Shown here piece by piece: positions 26,323 through 35,108 of a DNA stretch of 64,000 nt; the stretch's first letter is position 1, and each line of letters opens with the position of its first letter. The notes beneath the pieces are model-generated. The model did not search any database, was not told the origin of the DNA, and saw only the letters and a list, made by a program, of their open reading frames with translations. The translations under genes and the position numbers were made by a program. The stretch spans positions 1-64,000 of the forward strand of contig DATLXU010000015.1 of the NCBI GenBank assembly GCA_035575515.1, read 5' to 3'. Source of the stretch: DATLXU01 sp035575515. GTDB lineage: Bacteria > Acidobacteriota > Blastocatellia > UBA7656.

Positions 26323-27159
26323 ATGCTTTACGGCATAAGCTTTTTCGCAACCGACTTCGCCATACGCCCCGACGAGCTTGCGCGCGAAATGGAAGCGCGC
26401 GGGTTTGAATCGCTCTGGCTGCCTGAGCACACGCACATCCCCGCCAGCCGTCGCAGCCCTTATCCCGGCGGCGGCGACCTTCCCAAAGAGTACTGGCACA
26501 CGCACGATCCGTTCGTCGCGCTCATGGCTGCCGCTGCGGCTACAACAAAACTGAAAGTCGCGACGGGCATATGCCTTTTGATCGAGCGCGACCCGATCAC
26601 TACGGCCAAAGAAGTCGCAAGCCTCGATTATCTATCGAACGGCAGATTCCTGTTCGGCATAGGCGGCGGCTGGAACGCCGAAGAGATGGAGAATCACGGG
26701 ACCAATTTCAAGAAGCGATGGCGAGTGCTGCGCGAGCGCGTGCTTGCGATGAAAGAAATCTGGACGAAAGAAGAAGCCGAGTTTCACGGCGAGTTCGTCA
26801 ACTTCGATAAGATATGGTCTGACCCTAAGCCCGTGCAGAAACCGCACCCGTCCATCATCATGGGCGGCAACGGGCCAACGACTTTTGATCGCGTGATTGA
26901 ATACTGCGACGGGTGGATGCCGATTGGCGCGCGACTCGAAAGACCTGCCGAAAGGATAGCCGAGCTTCGCAAGCGCGCGGAAGAAGCCGGGCGCGATCCC
27001 GCATCAATCTCCGTCTCAATCTTCGGCGCAAAGCCCGAACGCGCTGCAATTGATGAGCTTGAGCGCGCGGGGGTCGAGCGCGTAGCCTTCATGCTACCTT
27101 CCGCCGACCGCGACACGCTGCTGCCGCTGCTCGATAGGTACGCGGCATTGATTCAATAA
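26323..27159 (+). CDS. LLM-class F420-dependent oxidoreductase (TIGR03619-like)
   Basis: 278 residues of the luciferase-like barrel. Landmarks are MEARGFESLWLPEHTHIP, LKVATGICLLIERDPITTAKEV, FLFGIGGGWNAEEMENHG and IIMGGNGPTTFDRVIEYCDGWMP (given here in parts of the barrel). Such proteins are usually annotated as F420-dependent, with unknown substrate. The ATG at 26323 follows AGGAGG at 26312. An in-frame ATG at 26206 would add 39 unrelated residues. It is a distant paralogue of the LLM gene at 15159-16160. Confidence 0.88.
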   Translation: MLYGISFFATDFAIRPDELAREMEARGFESLWLPEHTHIPASRRSPYPGGGDLPKEYWHTHDPFVALMAAAAATTKLKVATGICLLIERDPITTAKEVASLDYLSNGRFLFGIGGGWNAEEMENHGTNFKKRWRVLRERVLAMKEIWTKEEAEFHGEFVNFDKIWSDPKPVQKPHPSIIMGGNGPTTFDRVIEYCDGWMPIGARLERPAERIAELRKRAEEAGRDPASISVSIFGAKPERAAIDELERAGVERVAFMLPSADRDTLLPLLDRYAALIQ

Positions 27160-27242
27160 ATCTCGCGGCGTCTGCGGCCAGAGGTCAGCAACACGATTGC
27201 ATGGGTCGCAGGCGCATAGATACGCAGAGATTCGAAGCAGAA

Positions 27243-28259
27243 TCATCGCTGCGAGGTTAAGAGGAACTCGCTCCACAACGCCGCGAGCTTTGATTTCATC
27301 TCGTCGTCCTTGAAGTTGTGCAGATAGGGCGAAAGCGGCTTCTTGCGGGTGTGGTAAAGATCGAACGTGCCGATTGGTTTATAGTCCTCGATGATAAACA
27401 GCCTCGCAAACTGATCGTTATAGATTTTATCCAACTCGGCTTCGACTCCGCGAACCATCAGAAACTCGATGAAGCGATCAAGCGCCTCGAGCAATTCGCT
27501 TATGCGGTCGTCGTCGCTTGCCGGTGCGAGTTGCGACAGCGCGCCCTGCTTTGCCAGATAATCAGCGCGCTCGTTCCAGCGATTGCCTGTGTGGCTCGCA
27601 ACCTTGTGCCAGCGGATTTTGACGCCGCTGTTTCGAACAAACTCGCGGTAATTGGCAGTCAGCGCCTGATTCGTTTTCCATCGCCCGGTCGCCCACCGTT
27701 CAACGCCGTAATAATCGTAATAGATCGAAACCTCTTTGACGGAATTTCGCTGGCACCAGCGAATGGCTTCTTCGACAGCGAACAACTCGCCGCCCACCTG
27801 TCGCGCGTGAGCGACTGAGCGATCGGTAACCGCGCCTTTTAACTCCTCGACAACCTGCCCGTCCTTCAAGACAACAACGCCGTAGCCTATGCTTCCATTG
27901 ATGTACGAGCCGTCAACGTATATCTCAACGCCTTTAGTATGGGAAGCGGTTTGCAAGCTCATCCCGCGCCAGTACGCTTCGAGCACCGGGACGATTGATT
28001 TATCTTTAAGCTCCGATGTTACGAGAGTGAAGTTGTCAGCTTTTGGGCTGTAGTAGATATTGACATGGCCGAACTCATGGCCGTCATCTGAAACGAAAAT
28101 CTTTACTGAGTATTCCCGGAAGCTCTCTTCGACGAGATAGGCCCTGATTGCGTCGCCTTTGAGCGCGCTGATGAACTCTTCAGCCTTTTGGCGCAGTTTG
28201 TCTTCATATTTATATTGCATCAAATCTCTGTTCCGATAGCCGCGCTCAGCCGACAACAT
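27243..28259 (-). CDS. RNase HI-domain protein with N- and C-terminal extensions
   Basis: 338 residues. A central type 1 RNase H domain (about 110-240) keeps the catalytic carboxylates D116 (VDGSY), E158 (GGELFAVEEA), D182 (YYDYYGVERW) and D233 (NERADYLAK), plus H223 (ASHTGN). RNase HI degrades RNA in RNA-DNA hybrids. The about 110-residue N-terminal and about 95-residue C-terminal extensions are not the known hybrid-binding (caulimovirus-type) domain and I cannot name them. An ATG at 28220, preceded by GGAACAGAG, is an alternative start. It lies 10 bases downstream of the response regulator gene and is likely co-transcribed. Confidence 0.85.
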   Translation of the reverse strand: MLSAERGYRNRDLMQYKYEDKLRQKAEEFISALKGDAIRAYLVEESFREYSVKIFVSDDGHEFGHVNIYYSPKADNFTLVTSELKDKSIVPVLEAYWRGMSLQTASHTKGVEIYVDGSYINGSIGYGVVVLKDGQVVEELKGAVTDRSVAHARQVGGELFAVEEAIRWCQRNSVKEVSIYYDYYGVERWATGRWKTNQALTANYREFVRNSGVKIRWHKVASHTGNRWNERADYLAKQGALSQLAPASDDDRISELLEALDRFIEFLMVRGVEAELDKIYNDQFARLFIIEDYKPIGTFDLYHTRKKPLSPYLHNFKDDEMKSKLAALWSEFLLTSQR

Positions 28260-28269
28260 TTCCGAACGC

Positions 28270-28716
28270 CTAAGCCGTCAATTTGCTTTTTTCATTCCTG
28301 ATGGCCTGCAACCACTCGCGCGCCCGACTTGAAGGCCGGTCAATTGAATCGCGATTGAGAGCCTGCACAACTGTATCCATAACTTGCGAAAGATCGAACG
28401 GCTTGAGGATGAAATCGAACGCGCCCGCCTCAATGGCCTCAATGACCAGTTCGACTTCGCCTTTGCCGGATATGATTATAACGGCAGTGGCGGGACTTTT
28501 CTCAATCGCGCGGCGGCACAACTCGATGCCGGACATTCCCGGCAGACCTACGTCGGCCAGAATAATATTGAAGGACATTCTGTCGAGCAGCGCAATCGCC
28601 TCGCCCGCGGTCTCGGCTGTCAGGCATTGGAAACTTGGATTAAGAACATAAACTAGAAGAGCGCGGATAGGCTCTTCATCCTCAACGATGAGCACGGAAA
28701 CAGTTTCTTCGCTCAT
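28270..28716 (-). CDS. Single-domain response regulator
   Basis: 148 residues, a CheY-like receiver only. Acidic pocket E12-D13, phosphorylation site D55 (IILADVGLPGM), S/T switch position in IIISGKGE and K105 (ILKPFD). A 30-residue C-terminal tail has no DNA-binding domain, so it probably acts through protein contacts or a phosphorelay. AGAGGAGA precedes the ATG. A long leader upstream holds a hairpin and a possible leader peptide. No histidine kinase is adjacent. Confidence 0.92.
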   Translation of the reverse strand: MSEETVSVLIVEDEEPIRALLVYVLNPSFQCLTAETAGEAIALLDRMSFNIILADVGLPGMSGIELCRRAIEKSPATAVIIISGKGEVELVIEAIEAGAFDFILKPFDLSQVMDTVVQALNRDSIDRPSSRAREWLQAIRNEKSKLTA

Positions 28717-28763
28717 GGCTATCTCCTCTTTTGCTTCCGCCTCTTCCCGCTAATGCGAGGAAA

Positions 28764-28801
28764 GGAGATGAAAATTTTGAAGGGGGTTTTCGCTTATCTC
28801 C
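28764..28801 (-). other. Hairpin in the leader of the response regulator gene
   Basis: GGAGAT (28764-28769) pairs with ATCTCC (28796-28801), with an inner GAAAA/TTTTC pairing. It lies between the possible leader peptide and the regulator start on the reverse strand and could be an attenuator or a translational control element. Confidence 0.35.
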
Positions 28802-28853
28802 AATCGGCTCATGTTCGATAATCAAAAATACTGGAAAGCCCGGTTAATTGGCT

Positions 28854-28907
28854 TCAAGCCTTAAACCAACAAGAGCCAACACCTCCCCAATTGCAGATCA
28901 AAATCAT
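28854..28907 (-). CDS. Possible 17-residue leader peptide
   Basis: On the reverse strand GGAGGGG lies 5 bases before an ATG at 28907. The frame encodes MILICNWGGVGSCWFKA and stops at 28854. Two Trp and two Cys in 17 residues are notable. It lies about 33 bases downstream of the predicted transcription start and 140 bases upstream of the response regulator, where leader peptides sit. No homologue is known to me, and the ORF is short enough to be chance. The strong ribosome site is the main support. Confidence 0.3.
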   Translation of the reverse strand: MILICNWGGVGSCWFKA

Positions 28908-28946
28908 AAAGTCCCCTCCGGAAAAAAATCAATCCGAACGTGGTAT

Positions 28947-28975
28947 TTATAACATATTTGGAATAAAGAATTCAA
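28947..28975 (-). promoter_or_regulatory. Candidate sigma-70 promoter of the response regulator/RNase H operon
   Basis: Reverse strand: TTGAAT (28975-28970), 17-base spacer, TTATAA (28952-28947), in a locally AT-rich stretch. The start would be near 28940, giving a leader of about 225 bases. Confidence 0.5.
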
Positions 28976-29196
28976 CAGTATGATTTACCCACCGAAGCGG
29001 ACTCTCAGAAAAGATAAAACGTATTCAGGTCAGGCAGGTAGTATTGGCGTGTTGGTTGACGAAGCGTTTGAAGGGACTGAGATCGCCTACGGCACGACGG
29101 GGCGACTATCCTGGCGCGATTGCTTTCGTGGTGGGAGGGGAAGAATGATTTTGCTGCGCACGTAGGAATGAAGGGCCTCTAGCTTGTTTGAAGTTG
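28976..29196. other. Intergenic, no gene recognised
   Basis: A 61-codon forward frame (28980-29165) shows no domain, ribosome site or family resemblance. I see nothing else here. Confidence 0.5.
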
Positions 29197-29240
29197 AAAA
29201 AAAGCGCCTCCCGCTTTTGAATTACGACAGGAGGCGCTTT
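29197..29240 (-). terminator. Intrinsic terminator of the exopolysaccharide/FecR transcript
   Basis: On the reverse strand AAAGCGCCTCC (29240-29230) and GGAGGCGCTTT (29211-29201) form an 11-bp stem with an 18-base loop, directly followed by a run of T (29203-29197). It lies 89 bases past the stop of the FecR-like gene. Confidence 0.85.
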
Positions 29241-29328
29241 CAGTGAGCCATCAGTTTCTTGATTGAGCGCATACTCTTTCACCTGTTGAGTGAATTAGAG
29301 AATGATTCGCGCATCAATGTTCTGTTGG

Positions 29329-30081
29329 TTATGGAACGACCTCGCTCGGTTTTGGCAGTGGCTGCTTGTTGTCGTTCCTGCCTGCGACTACGCCGACAGT
29401 TACTCCCGCCACGACTCCGGCAAAAGCTATGACTCCGACAAGTCCCGGCGTGGAGGAATCGCTCGCCGCCACAACGGAGGGGCTGCCGCCAACAGCAGAG
29501 CCGTCACCGGCAACAAAGACAGCTTCGCCGGTCGCGACCGCCTCAGCCGACTTGTCTAGCGTTGCCTGCTCCCCTTCATTGAGCATTTGCGAACCGGCTC
29601 GCGAATTAACTTCAAGCCGCCCCTTCGAGACAGCTATCCGAACGCTGCCGCTCAAGAACTTGATATGGCCGGTTATGCCCATCGCAAGTCTTTGAGTTAT
29701 TGCTCCGGCCCTTTCAACAATCACATTCACCACTGTATCAGAGAAACTGAGCGTAATGGTTGTGTTTGGCCGAAGCTCAATGCGACCAAGCGGGCCGAGA
29801 TCAACGACGGCGGCGCCGTCTTCGCCCGTAGCGACACGGCTGCCGCTAAGGATTGTCACGCCCTCGCTGGCCTGCTCGCCATCAATGGTTATTGCGCCCG
29901 TGCCAAACAGCTTTCCAGCAGATGTCTCAAGCCTCAGCCTGGCCATACTGGAAAAGGCAGTCCTGCCGGGTGATTTGTTATCGGTTCCAGCCGCAAACGA
30001 AGAAAGAGTGAAGGCGCTGACTACCGCCAGCGCAAGCACTGTGCTGATTGCGGCCCTTTGCTTTGCTTGTTGTTTACGCAT
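29329..30081 (-). CDS. Secreted FecR-domain protein
   Basis: 250 residues with a signal peptide (about 1-31, ending SSFAAG). A FecR-like beta-sheet domain (about 55-170) is suggested by ILSGSRVATGEDGAAVVDLG, GRIELRPNTTITL and LEVNSRAGSQMLNEGEQ. A Gly/Val-rich hydrophobic segment near the C-terminus (about 210-232) may insert in a membrane. FecR domains sit in the periplasm. No sigma factor or TonB receptor gene is adjacent, so this is probably not a classic FecIR system. It is the last gene before the terminator of the polysaccharide locus. Confidence 0.8.
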   Translation of the reverse strand: MRKQQAKQRAAISTVLALAVVSAFTLSSFAAGTDNKSPGRTAFSSMARLRLETSAGKLFGTGAITIDGEQASEGVTILSGSRVATGEDGAAVVDLGPLGRIELRPNTTITLSFSDTVVNVIVERAGAITQRLAMGITGHIKFLSGSVRIAVSKGRLEVNSRAGSQMLNEGEQATLDKSAEAVATGEAVFVAGDGSAVGGSPSVVAASDSSTPGLVGVIAFAGVVAGVTVGVVAGRNDNKQPLPKPSEVVP

Positions 30082-30225
30082 AATACTTCCCCGCGGAGGA
30101 GGAGCCGGAAAGCTCCAATCGCTTTCCGCCAGTTTTTATATGAAGGGGCAGCAGAGAAATTGTGACAGATTCAATCTGGCCGTCCTCAATTGCAGACCAG
30201 CGCAATTTGAAGTTGAGCCGATCTT

Positions 30226-31821
30226 CTAGCATGCGCTTCGGAGTTCCAACCGGCTCATTCGATTGCCTTCGAGTTGAGCTGCTGCAAATGCCGATTCGCA
30301 TTGTTTAGTCTCAATATGATTGAGGCAGATGACTCGCTCAACCGCAGTTGCGAGCGCGTCCGTGAGTTGCGAAGTCAGCAGGCTAACATCAATCAGTGAT
30401 GACGCGCACGGATCGGAATGATAAAGCGTCAGAAAGCCGCGCGTGTAGCCCCGGTTCGTATCAAGCTCAAGCGTCAAGGCCCAGCCTTGAGAACTTGGTG
30501 TCGGCTCGTCCTGCGGCGGCCTGTGCCAGGCGTAATGCCTCTCGGCCTTCCTATCTTGAGTAAGCATCTCAATCTCATCTGCAAGTGGCTGCTCGTGGAC
30601 TTGAGAGGTGAGCGATAATTGAAATCCGCTGAATCCGTTTGCTTCAACTGCGTCCTGAAGGATGCAGAATATCTCAAGCGCGCATTTAGCTTCGGCGAGC
30701 CTGTCGCTTGCGCGAAGAATAGCAACATTCCTGCTGATAATTCGCTTTTGCTCGATCGTGCGATGAGCTGCGCGTCCCAGCTCTTGAAATTCGTAATAAC
30801 CCAAACGCCGAACGCCGAACCAGATGCCTGTGCTGAAAGCCACAAGCGCCGCTGCCGCCACGATGCCGCCCGGCTGCAACATCGCGAGGCTTAACAGCCC
30901 GCATATTGCAGAGACGCAATAGAGCGCAATAACCGCTTGCCTCTGAGTCCACCCGCGCTCAAGCAGCTTGTGATGAATGTGCTCCCGGTCGGCGCTAAAC
31001 AGTGGCCGCCCGCTAAGGAATCTTCTGATGACGGAAATCGAGGTCTCTATGATGGGCAAGCCGAAGGCGACAACAGGAATAGCAACGGCTACCATGGTCG
31101 GTTTTTTTTGCGAGCCTGCGAGAGCGAGCGCGCTCAACATGAATCCAAGAAAGAGGCTGCCCGAATCGCCAAGGAAGATAGTAGCCGGATTGAAATTGAA
31201 CCGGAGAAACCCTGCAATCGCTCCGGCAAGCACAAGCGCAAGAGTTGAGACGGCGTGATTCCCGTTGATGAAAGAAAATACAAATAGAGTGAGCGTTGAA
31301 AAGAGTGTTGATCCGGCAGCCAGCCCATCCAACCCGTCAATGAGGTTGAATGCGTTTGTGATTAGCAGCACCCAAAAGATGGTCATCGGCAGCGCAAGCC
31401 ATTCCAAATCAGGCAATCCAAGCAGGAGCGGGAGATTGAATCTTCCGACGCCTCCGAGATAAAGCAAGGTCGCAGCCAATGCCTGCGCACTGAACTTTAC
31501 GAATGGCTTCACAGAATAAAGATCGTCATAAAGACCTACGAGGAATACAACAACAGCGGGAATGGTTATCCATAGCATCACGCGCGGTTTGAGATTTAGA
31601 CCATCGGATATAAGCGTAAGCAACAATGCAAGAATTGCAAAAGAGATGAAGATGGCCACGCCACCAAGTCTCGGCACAGGATTTCGATGGATGTGATGCG
31701 AAGATCGCCCTGCGATCCAGCCGCGCGCAAAAGCCGCGTCGCGCACAAGTCTTGTGAGGATTAATGAGAGCAGCAAGGCAATCAGGAATGATGCTATGTT
31801 AACCATTGTCATAAAACTCAC
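30226..31821 (-). CDS. WecA/TagO-like polyprenyl-phosphate sugar-1-phosphate transferase with extra C-terminal domain
   Basis: 531 residues. The MraY-family membrane core (about 1-345, some 10 membrane segments) keeps D99-D100 (GLYDDLYS), D162 and D165 (NAFNLIDGLDG) and the HIHHKLL motif that binds the nucleotide sugar. It would load the first sugar phosphate onto undecaprenyl phosphate to start the repeat unit. Typical WecA proteins have about 350-370 residues. The extra 160 C-terminal residues are soluble and GAF-like in pattern, perhaps regulatory. It is 17 bases downstream of a glycosyltransferase gene and belongs to the polysaccharide operon. Confidence 0.88.
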   Translation of the reverse strand: MSFMTMVNIASFLIALLLSLILTRLVRDAAFARGWIAGRSSHHIHRNPVPRLGGVAIFISFAILALLLTLISDGLNLKPRVMLWITIPAVVVFLVGLYDDLYSVKPFVKFSAQALAATLLYLGGVGRFNLPLLLGLPDLEWLALPMTIFWVLLITNAFNLIDGLDGLAAGSTLFSTLTLFVFSFINGNHAVSTLALVLAGAIAGFLRFNFNPATIFLGDSGSLFLGFMLSALALAGSQKKPTMVAVAIPVVAFGLPIIETSISVIRRFLSGRPLFSADREHIHHKLLERGWTQRQAVIALYCVSAICGLLSLAMLQPGGIVAAAALVAFSTGIWFGVRRLGYYEFQELGRAAHRTIEQKRIISRNVAILRASDRLAEAKCALEIFCILQDAVEANGFSGFQLSLTSQVHEQPLADEIEMLTQDRKAERHYAWHRPPQDEPTPSSQGWALTLELDTNRGYTRGFLTLYHSDPCASSLIDVSLLTSQLTDALATAVERVICLNHIETKQCESAFAAAQLEGNRMSRLELRSAC

Positions 31822-31838
31822 TTTGCGAATTTATCCGT

Positions 31839-33029
31839 CTAATTCGTTGATTGAGCCTCTAACGAAAGAGGTTCTTTGACGAAAAATTCGCTTCTGCTGA
31901 TTTGTTCACCCGGCAAACATTGTTGATAAACCCGAAGCGTCTCGTTTATCACTTGCTCTTCGGAAAACCCTTCGCACGCAAGCCTGCGCGACACGCGGCC
32001 CATCTCTGCTCGCCGCGCATCATTTACGAGCAACTCTCTTATCGCACCTGCAAGCTCGCGCGCGTCTTTCGGTTTTACAAGAAATCCATTGACGCCGTGA
32101 CGGACGATTTCGCGGCAGCCGGCCATATCGGTTGCGACTAAAGGCAAGCCGCTCGCTGCTGCTTCAATCAAAATGCGCGGCACACCCTCGCCGTAGTAGC
32201 TCGGCAGCGCCACCACATCAACATTCTGAAGCAATGCGCGCATATCATCCGAGTGGCCGAGCAGGACCACATCCCCCTGTTCCTTCCATTGATCAATAAT
32301 CTTGTGTGGAATCGCCGCCGGATTGCCGTCATCTGCTTCGCCTGCGATTAAGAAGACAGCGTCTGGCAAAGACTCGCGCACGAGGCGCGCCGCTTCGACG
32401 AACTCTGCGACGCCTTTTGCCCACAGCAGTCTTGCAGCAAGTAAGACGCTCCGATTGCCGACGTTTGATTCAATAGCGCGCGGCTTGAATCGTTCAACGT
32501 CAACGCCTGAGCCGAGAATCAAGTGAGTCGCATCTTCAGAGATAAGTTTTGACTCAAGAAACAATCTGAGGTCATCAGGGTTTTGAAAGATGACTTGAGT
32601 GCCCGGCAAGGCAAGCCTGCAAAATGCCTTGATGACCAAGCGAAGCGCACGAGCCTTCACCCCATCGTTGCTAAAAAAGTGGCCCAGCCCGGCAAGCGCG
32701 TTGACAATGGCTTTTACTCCGGCCATGCGCGCGGCAATAGAGCCGTACAACACAGACTTGATCGTGAAGTTATGCGCAAGGTCAGGCCGCTCGCGGCGAT
32801 AGATTTGCACGAGCCGAAATATAGTGATTAACTCAGCCAGCGGGTTGAGCCTTCGCCGCGAAAGCGGAAATTTAATCCATCGAAAGCCCGATTGCTCAAA
32901 CCGCTGGCTGAACCGCCCGGGCGGCGACATCAAAACGACTTCATGCCCTTGCGCGCGAATCGCCTCAGCGAGCGGCAATCGGAAGTTGTAGAGATACCAA
33001 TCGGTGTTGGCAAACAACAGGACTTTCAA
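31839..33029 (-). CDS. Family 4 glycosyltransferase
   Basis: 396 residues, GT-B fold. The N-terminus MKVLLFANTDWYLYNFRLPL and the C-terminal donor-binding domain with YYGEGVPRILIEAAASGLPLV (given in segments: YYGEGVPRIL, EAAASGLPLV) and the Glu-rich E-X7-E region are typical GT4. The type resembles PglA-like galactosyl or N-acetylgalactosaminyl transferases. The sugar cannot be read from sequence. It lies between asnB and the initiating transferase in the polysaccharide operon. Confidence 0.88.
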   Translation of the reverse strand: MKVLLFANTDWYLYNFRLPLAEAIRAQGHEVVLMSPPGRFSQRFEQSGFRWIKFPLSRRRLNPLAELITIFRLVQIYRRERPDLAHNFTIKSVLYGSIAARMAGVKAIVNALAGLGHFFSNDGVKARALRLVIKAFCRLALPGTQVIFQNPDDLRLFLESKLISEDATHLILGSGVDVERFKPRAIESNVGNRSVLLAARLLWAKGVAEFVEAARLVRESLPDAVFLIAGEADDGNPAAIPHKIIDQWKEQGDVVLLGHSDDMRALLQNVDVVALPSYYGEGVPRILIEAAASGLPLVATDMAGCREIVRHGVNGFLVKPKDARELAGAIRELLVNDARRAEMGRVSRRLACEGFSEEQVINETLRVYQQCLPGEQISRSEFFVKEPLSLEAQSTN

Positions 33030-33074
33030 AGCTGCCTGCTGACAATGAAGAGCGAAAAGTTAAATCGCTTGCGC

Positions 33075-35108
33075 TTACCAGCTCTCGGAAAGCCTAAAGC
33101 CTTCCGCATAATGATTCAGAGGCGACTCAGAAACTGTCTCTGGCAGCAAAGCATAAGAGCTTTGCGCTTCGAGCCATGATTGAAACACGAGCACGCTCCA
33201 AAGTGAGTTGTGCCAGTTGCGCCTGCCCATCAAATGTTCTGCCCATTTCTGTCGAATAGGAGCAGCGTTAAAGAATCCTTCATTCCGCAATCGCGATTCG
33301 TCCAGCAACGATTCGGCCCAATCTCTGAGCGGCCCGCGCAACCATTCAGAAACGGGAACAGAGAACCCTTTCTTTGGCCGCTCAACCATCTCTCGCGGAA
33401 CATAGTTATAGAGCACCTGACGAAGAATCCATTTGCCCTGCCCTTCCCGACGCTTCATCCCGATAGGCAATCGCCATGCAAATTCGACAATGCGATGGTC
33501 AAGAAACGGAACGCGGCTTTCGAGGCTCGCAGCCATGCAGGCGCGATCAACTTTAACAAGGATGTCATCGGGCAAATAACCCATCGTGTCCATCAACATC
33601 ATCCGGTTCGTGAAGTCGGAGATAGTCTTGGCCAACTCGAAATCGGTGAAGGCTGTGGGCATGGATATGGAATCGGGAACAACCTCCGATGTATCTTTCC
33701 ACAAAGAGATAAGCTGGTAATACATCTCATCACAGGATCGAACGCTGAACATGTCAGCCGCTTTGTGCAAGCGGTCTCCAACAAAGCTCTCGCCTTTGTA
33801 ACGGCCCAGAAGCGGCGACGCTAAATTGTAAATCGCATCGAGCGCGCCGACTGGCGTTGCTTTAATCGCTTTAGCAAGAAAGCTGCGCAACGCCGCGGGA
33901 AGACGATTAATCCTGTTCCACAGCCCGCGCCCAATTTCATAACGGCTGTAGCCGCAAAATAACTCGTCGCCCGCATCGCCCGACAGGCTCACAGTAACAT
34001 TGTCGCGCGCGAGCCTTGCGACAAGGCAAGTCGGAATCTGAGATGAATCGGCAAACGGCTCGTCATAAATGGATGGCAGTTGCGGTATGACCGACATCGC
34101 TTCGTCAGCCGTCACGTACAACTCTGTGTGATCCGTGCCGAGATGCCGCGCCACTGCCTTTGCATGCACAGCTTCGTTGTAGCCATCTTCGTTAAAACCG
34201 ATAGTGAAAGTCTTCACGGGCTGATTGCTCATCGCCTGCATAAGCGCGACTACAGTTGACGAATCAATCCCGCCTGAAAGAAATGCGCCAAGCGGCACAT
34301 CTGCAACCATCTGGCCGCGTATAGCATCGCAAAGCAACGCATCTAGTTGCTCAATCGCGTCGCGCTCGCTCCCTGTGAACGGATTATTGATCCCCGCTTC
34401 AGCAACCTCCTTTGGCGACCAGTATCGAATCTGCCTTACGGAATCGTAATCGCCCGCTTCATCAACTCGCATGGCAAAGATAGTTGCGGGCATGAGTTTG
34501 TATATGCCCTTGAAGATCGAGTACGGAGCGGGAATGTAGTTATGGCGAATCAGGAGCGCAAGCGCATTGCGATCAATCTCGCCGCGCCAGGCCGCGTGTG
34601 TTTGAAACGGTTTCAATTCTGAAGCGAACAGGAAAGCATCTCCGACCCAGCCGTAGTAGAGGGGCTTCTCGCCCAGCCTGTCTCGAACAAGATAAAGCAT
34701 TCGCTCTTTGCAATCGAAGACCGCAAACGCGAACATACCTGTGAATCGCCCGACTGCGCGTTCGATTCCCCACTCTTCAAACGCGGCGAGCATCACTTCT
34801 GTGTCTGAGTGGCCGCGAAATCTGTGGCCCAGAGTTTCAAGCTCGTTGCGAATCGAGCCGAAGTTATATATTTCGCCGTTGAAAGTAATCTGATAGCGGC
34901 GGCTCGCGGAAGCCATTGGCTGATGGCCTTCTGACGAAAGATCAACGATTGACAATCGCCTGTGGCCGAGCGCAACGCGGGAGTGAGCGTCACACCAGAA
35001 GCCCGCGTCGTCAGGCCCCCGATGCTTCATCGCCAAAGTCATCTTCGCAAGGCTCTCGCGCCAGTCATCATCTCGGCTCAGGCTAACCAAACCAGCGATA
35101 CCGCACAT
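33075..35108 (-). CDS. asnB: Asparagine synthase (glutamine-hydrolysing) family protein
   Basis: 677 residues. The N-terminal glutaminase domain starts with Cys2 (MCGIAGLV), the catalytic nucleophile after Met removal, and has [14 protein letters not shown] and SDTEVML. The synthetase domain has the ATP loop SGGIDSS (278-284). Inside a polysaccharide locus this family often amidates a sugar uronate or acts in capsule modification rather than making free asparagine. The start is fixed by the need for Cys2 and overlaps the preceding glycosyltransferase by 26 bases, which is unusually long. Confidence 0.92.
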   Translation of the reverse strand: MCGIAGLVSLSRDDDWRESLAKMTLAMKHRGPDDAGFWCDAHSRVALGHRRLSIVDLSSEGHQPMASASRRYQITFNGEIYNFGSIRNELETLGHRFRGHSDTEVMLAAFEEWGIERAVGRFTGMFAFAVFDCKERMLYLVRDRLGEKPLYYGWVGDAFLFASELKPFQTHAAWRGEIDRNALALLIRHNYIPAPYSIFKGIYKLMPATIFAMRVDEAGDYDSVRQIRYWSPKEVAEAGINNPFTGSERDAIEQLDALLCDAIRGQMVADVPLGAFLSGGIDSSTVVALMQAMSNQPVKTFTIGFNEDGYNEAVHAKAVARHLGTDHTELYVTADEAMSVIPQLPSIYDEPFADSSQIPTCLVARLARDNVTVSLSGDAGDELFCGYSRYEIGRGLWNRINRLPAALRSFLAKAIKATPVGALDAIYNLASPLLGRYKGESFVGDRLHKAADMFSVRSCDEMYYQLISLWKDTSEVVPDSISMPTAFTDFELAKTISDFTNRMMLMDTMGYLPDDILVKVDRACMAASLESRVPFLDHRIVEFAWRLPIGMKRREGQGKWILRQVLYNYVPREMVERPKKGFSVPVSEWLRGPLRDWAESLLDESRLRNEGFFNAAPIRQKWAEHLMGRRNWHNSLWSVLVFQSWLEAQSSYALLPETVSESPLNHYAEGFRLSESW

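Noticed and set aside
28980..29165. 61-codon forward frame near the terminator
   Set aside because: No ribosome site or homology that I can recognise.
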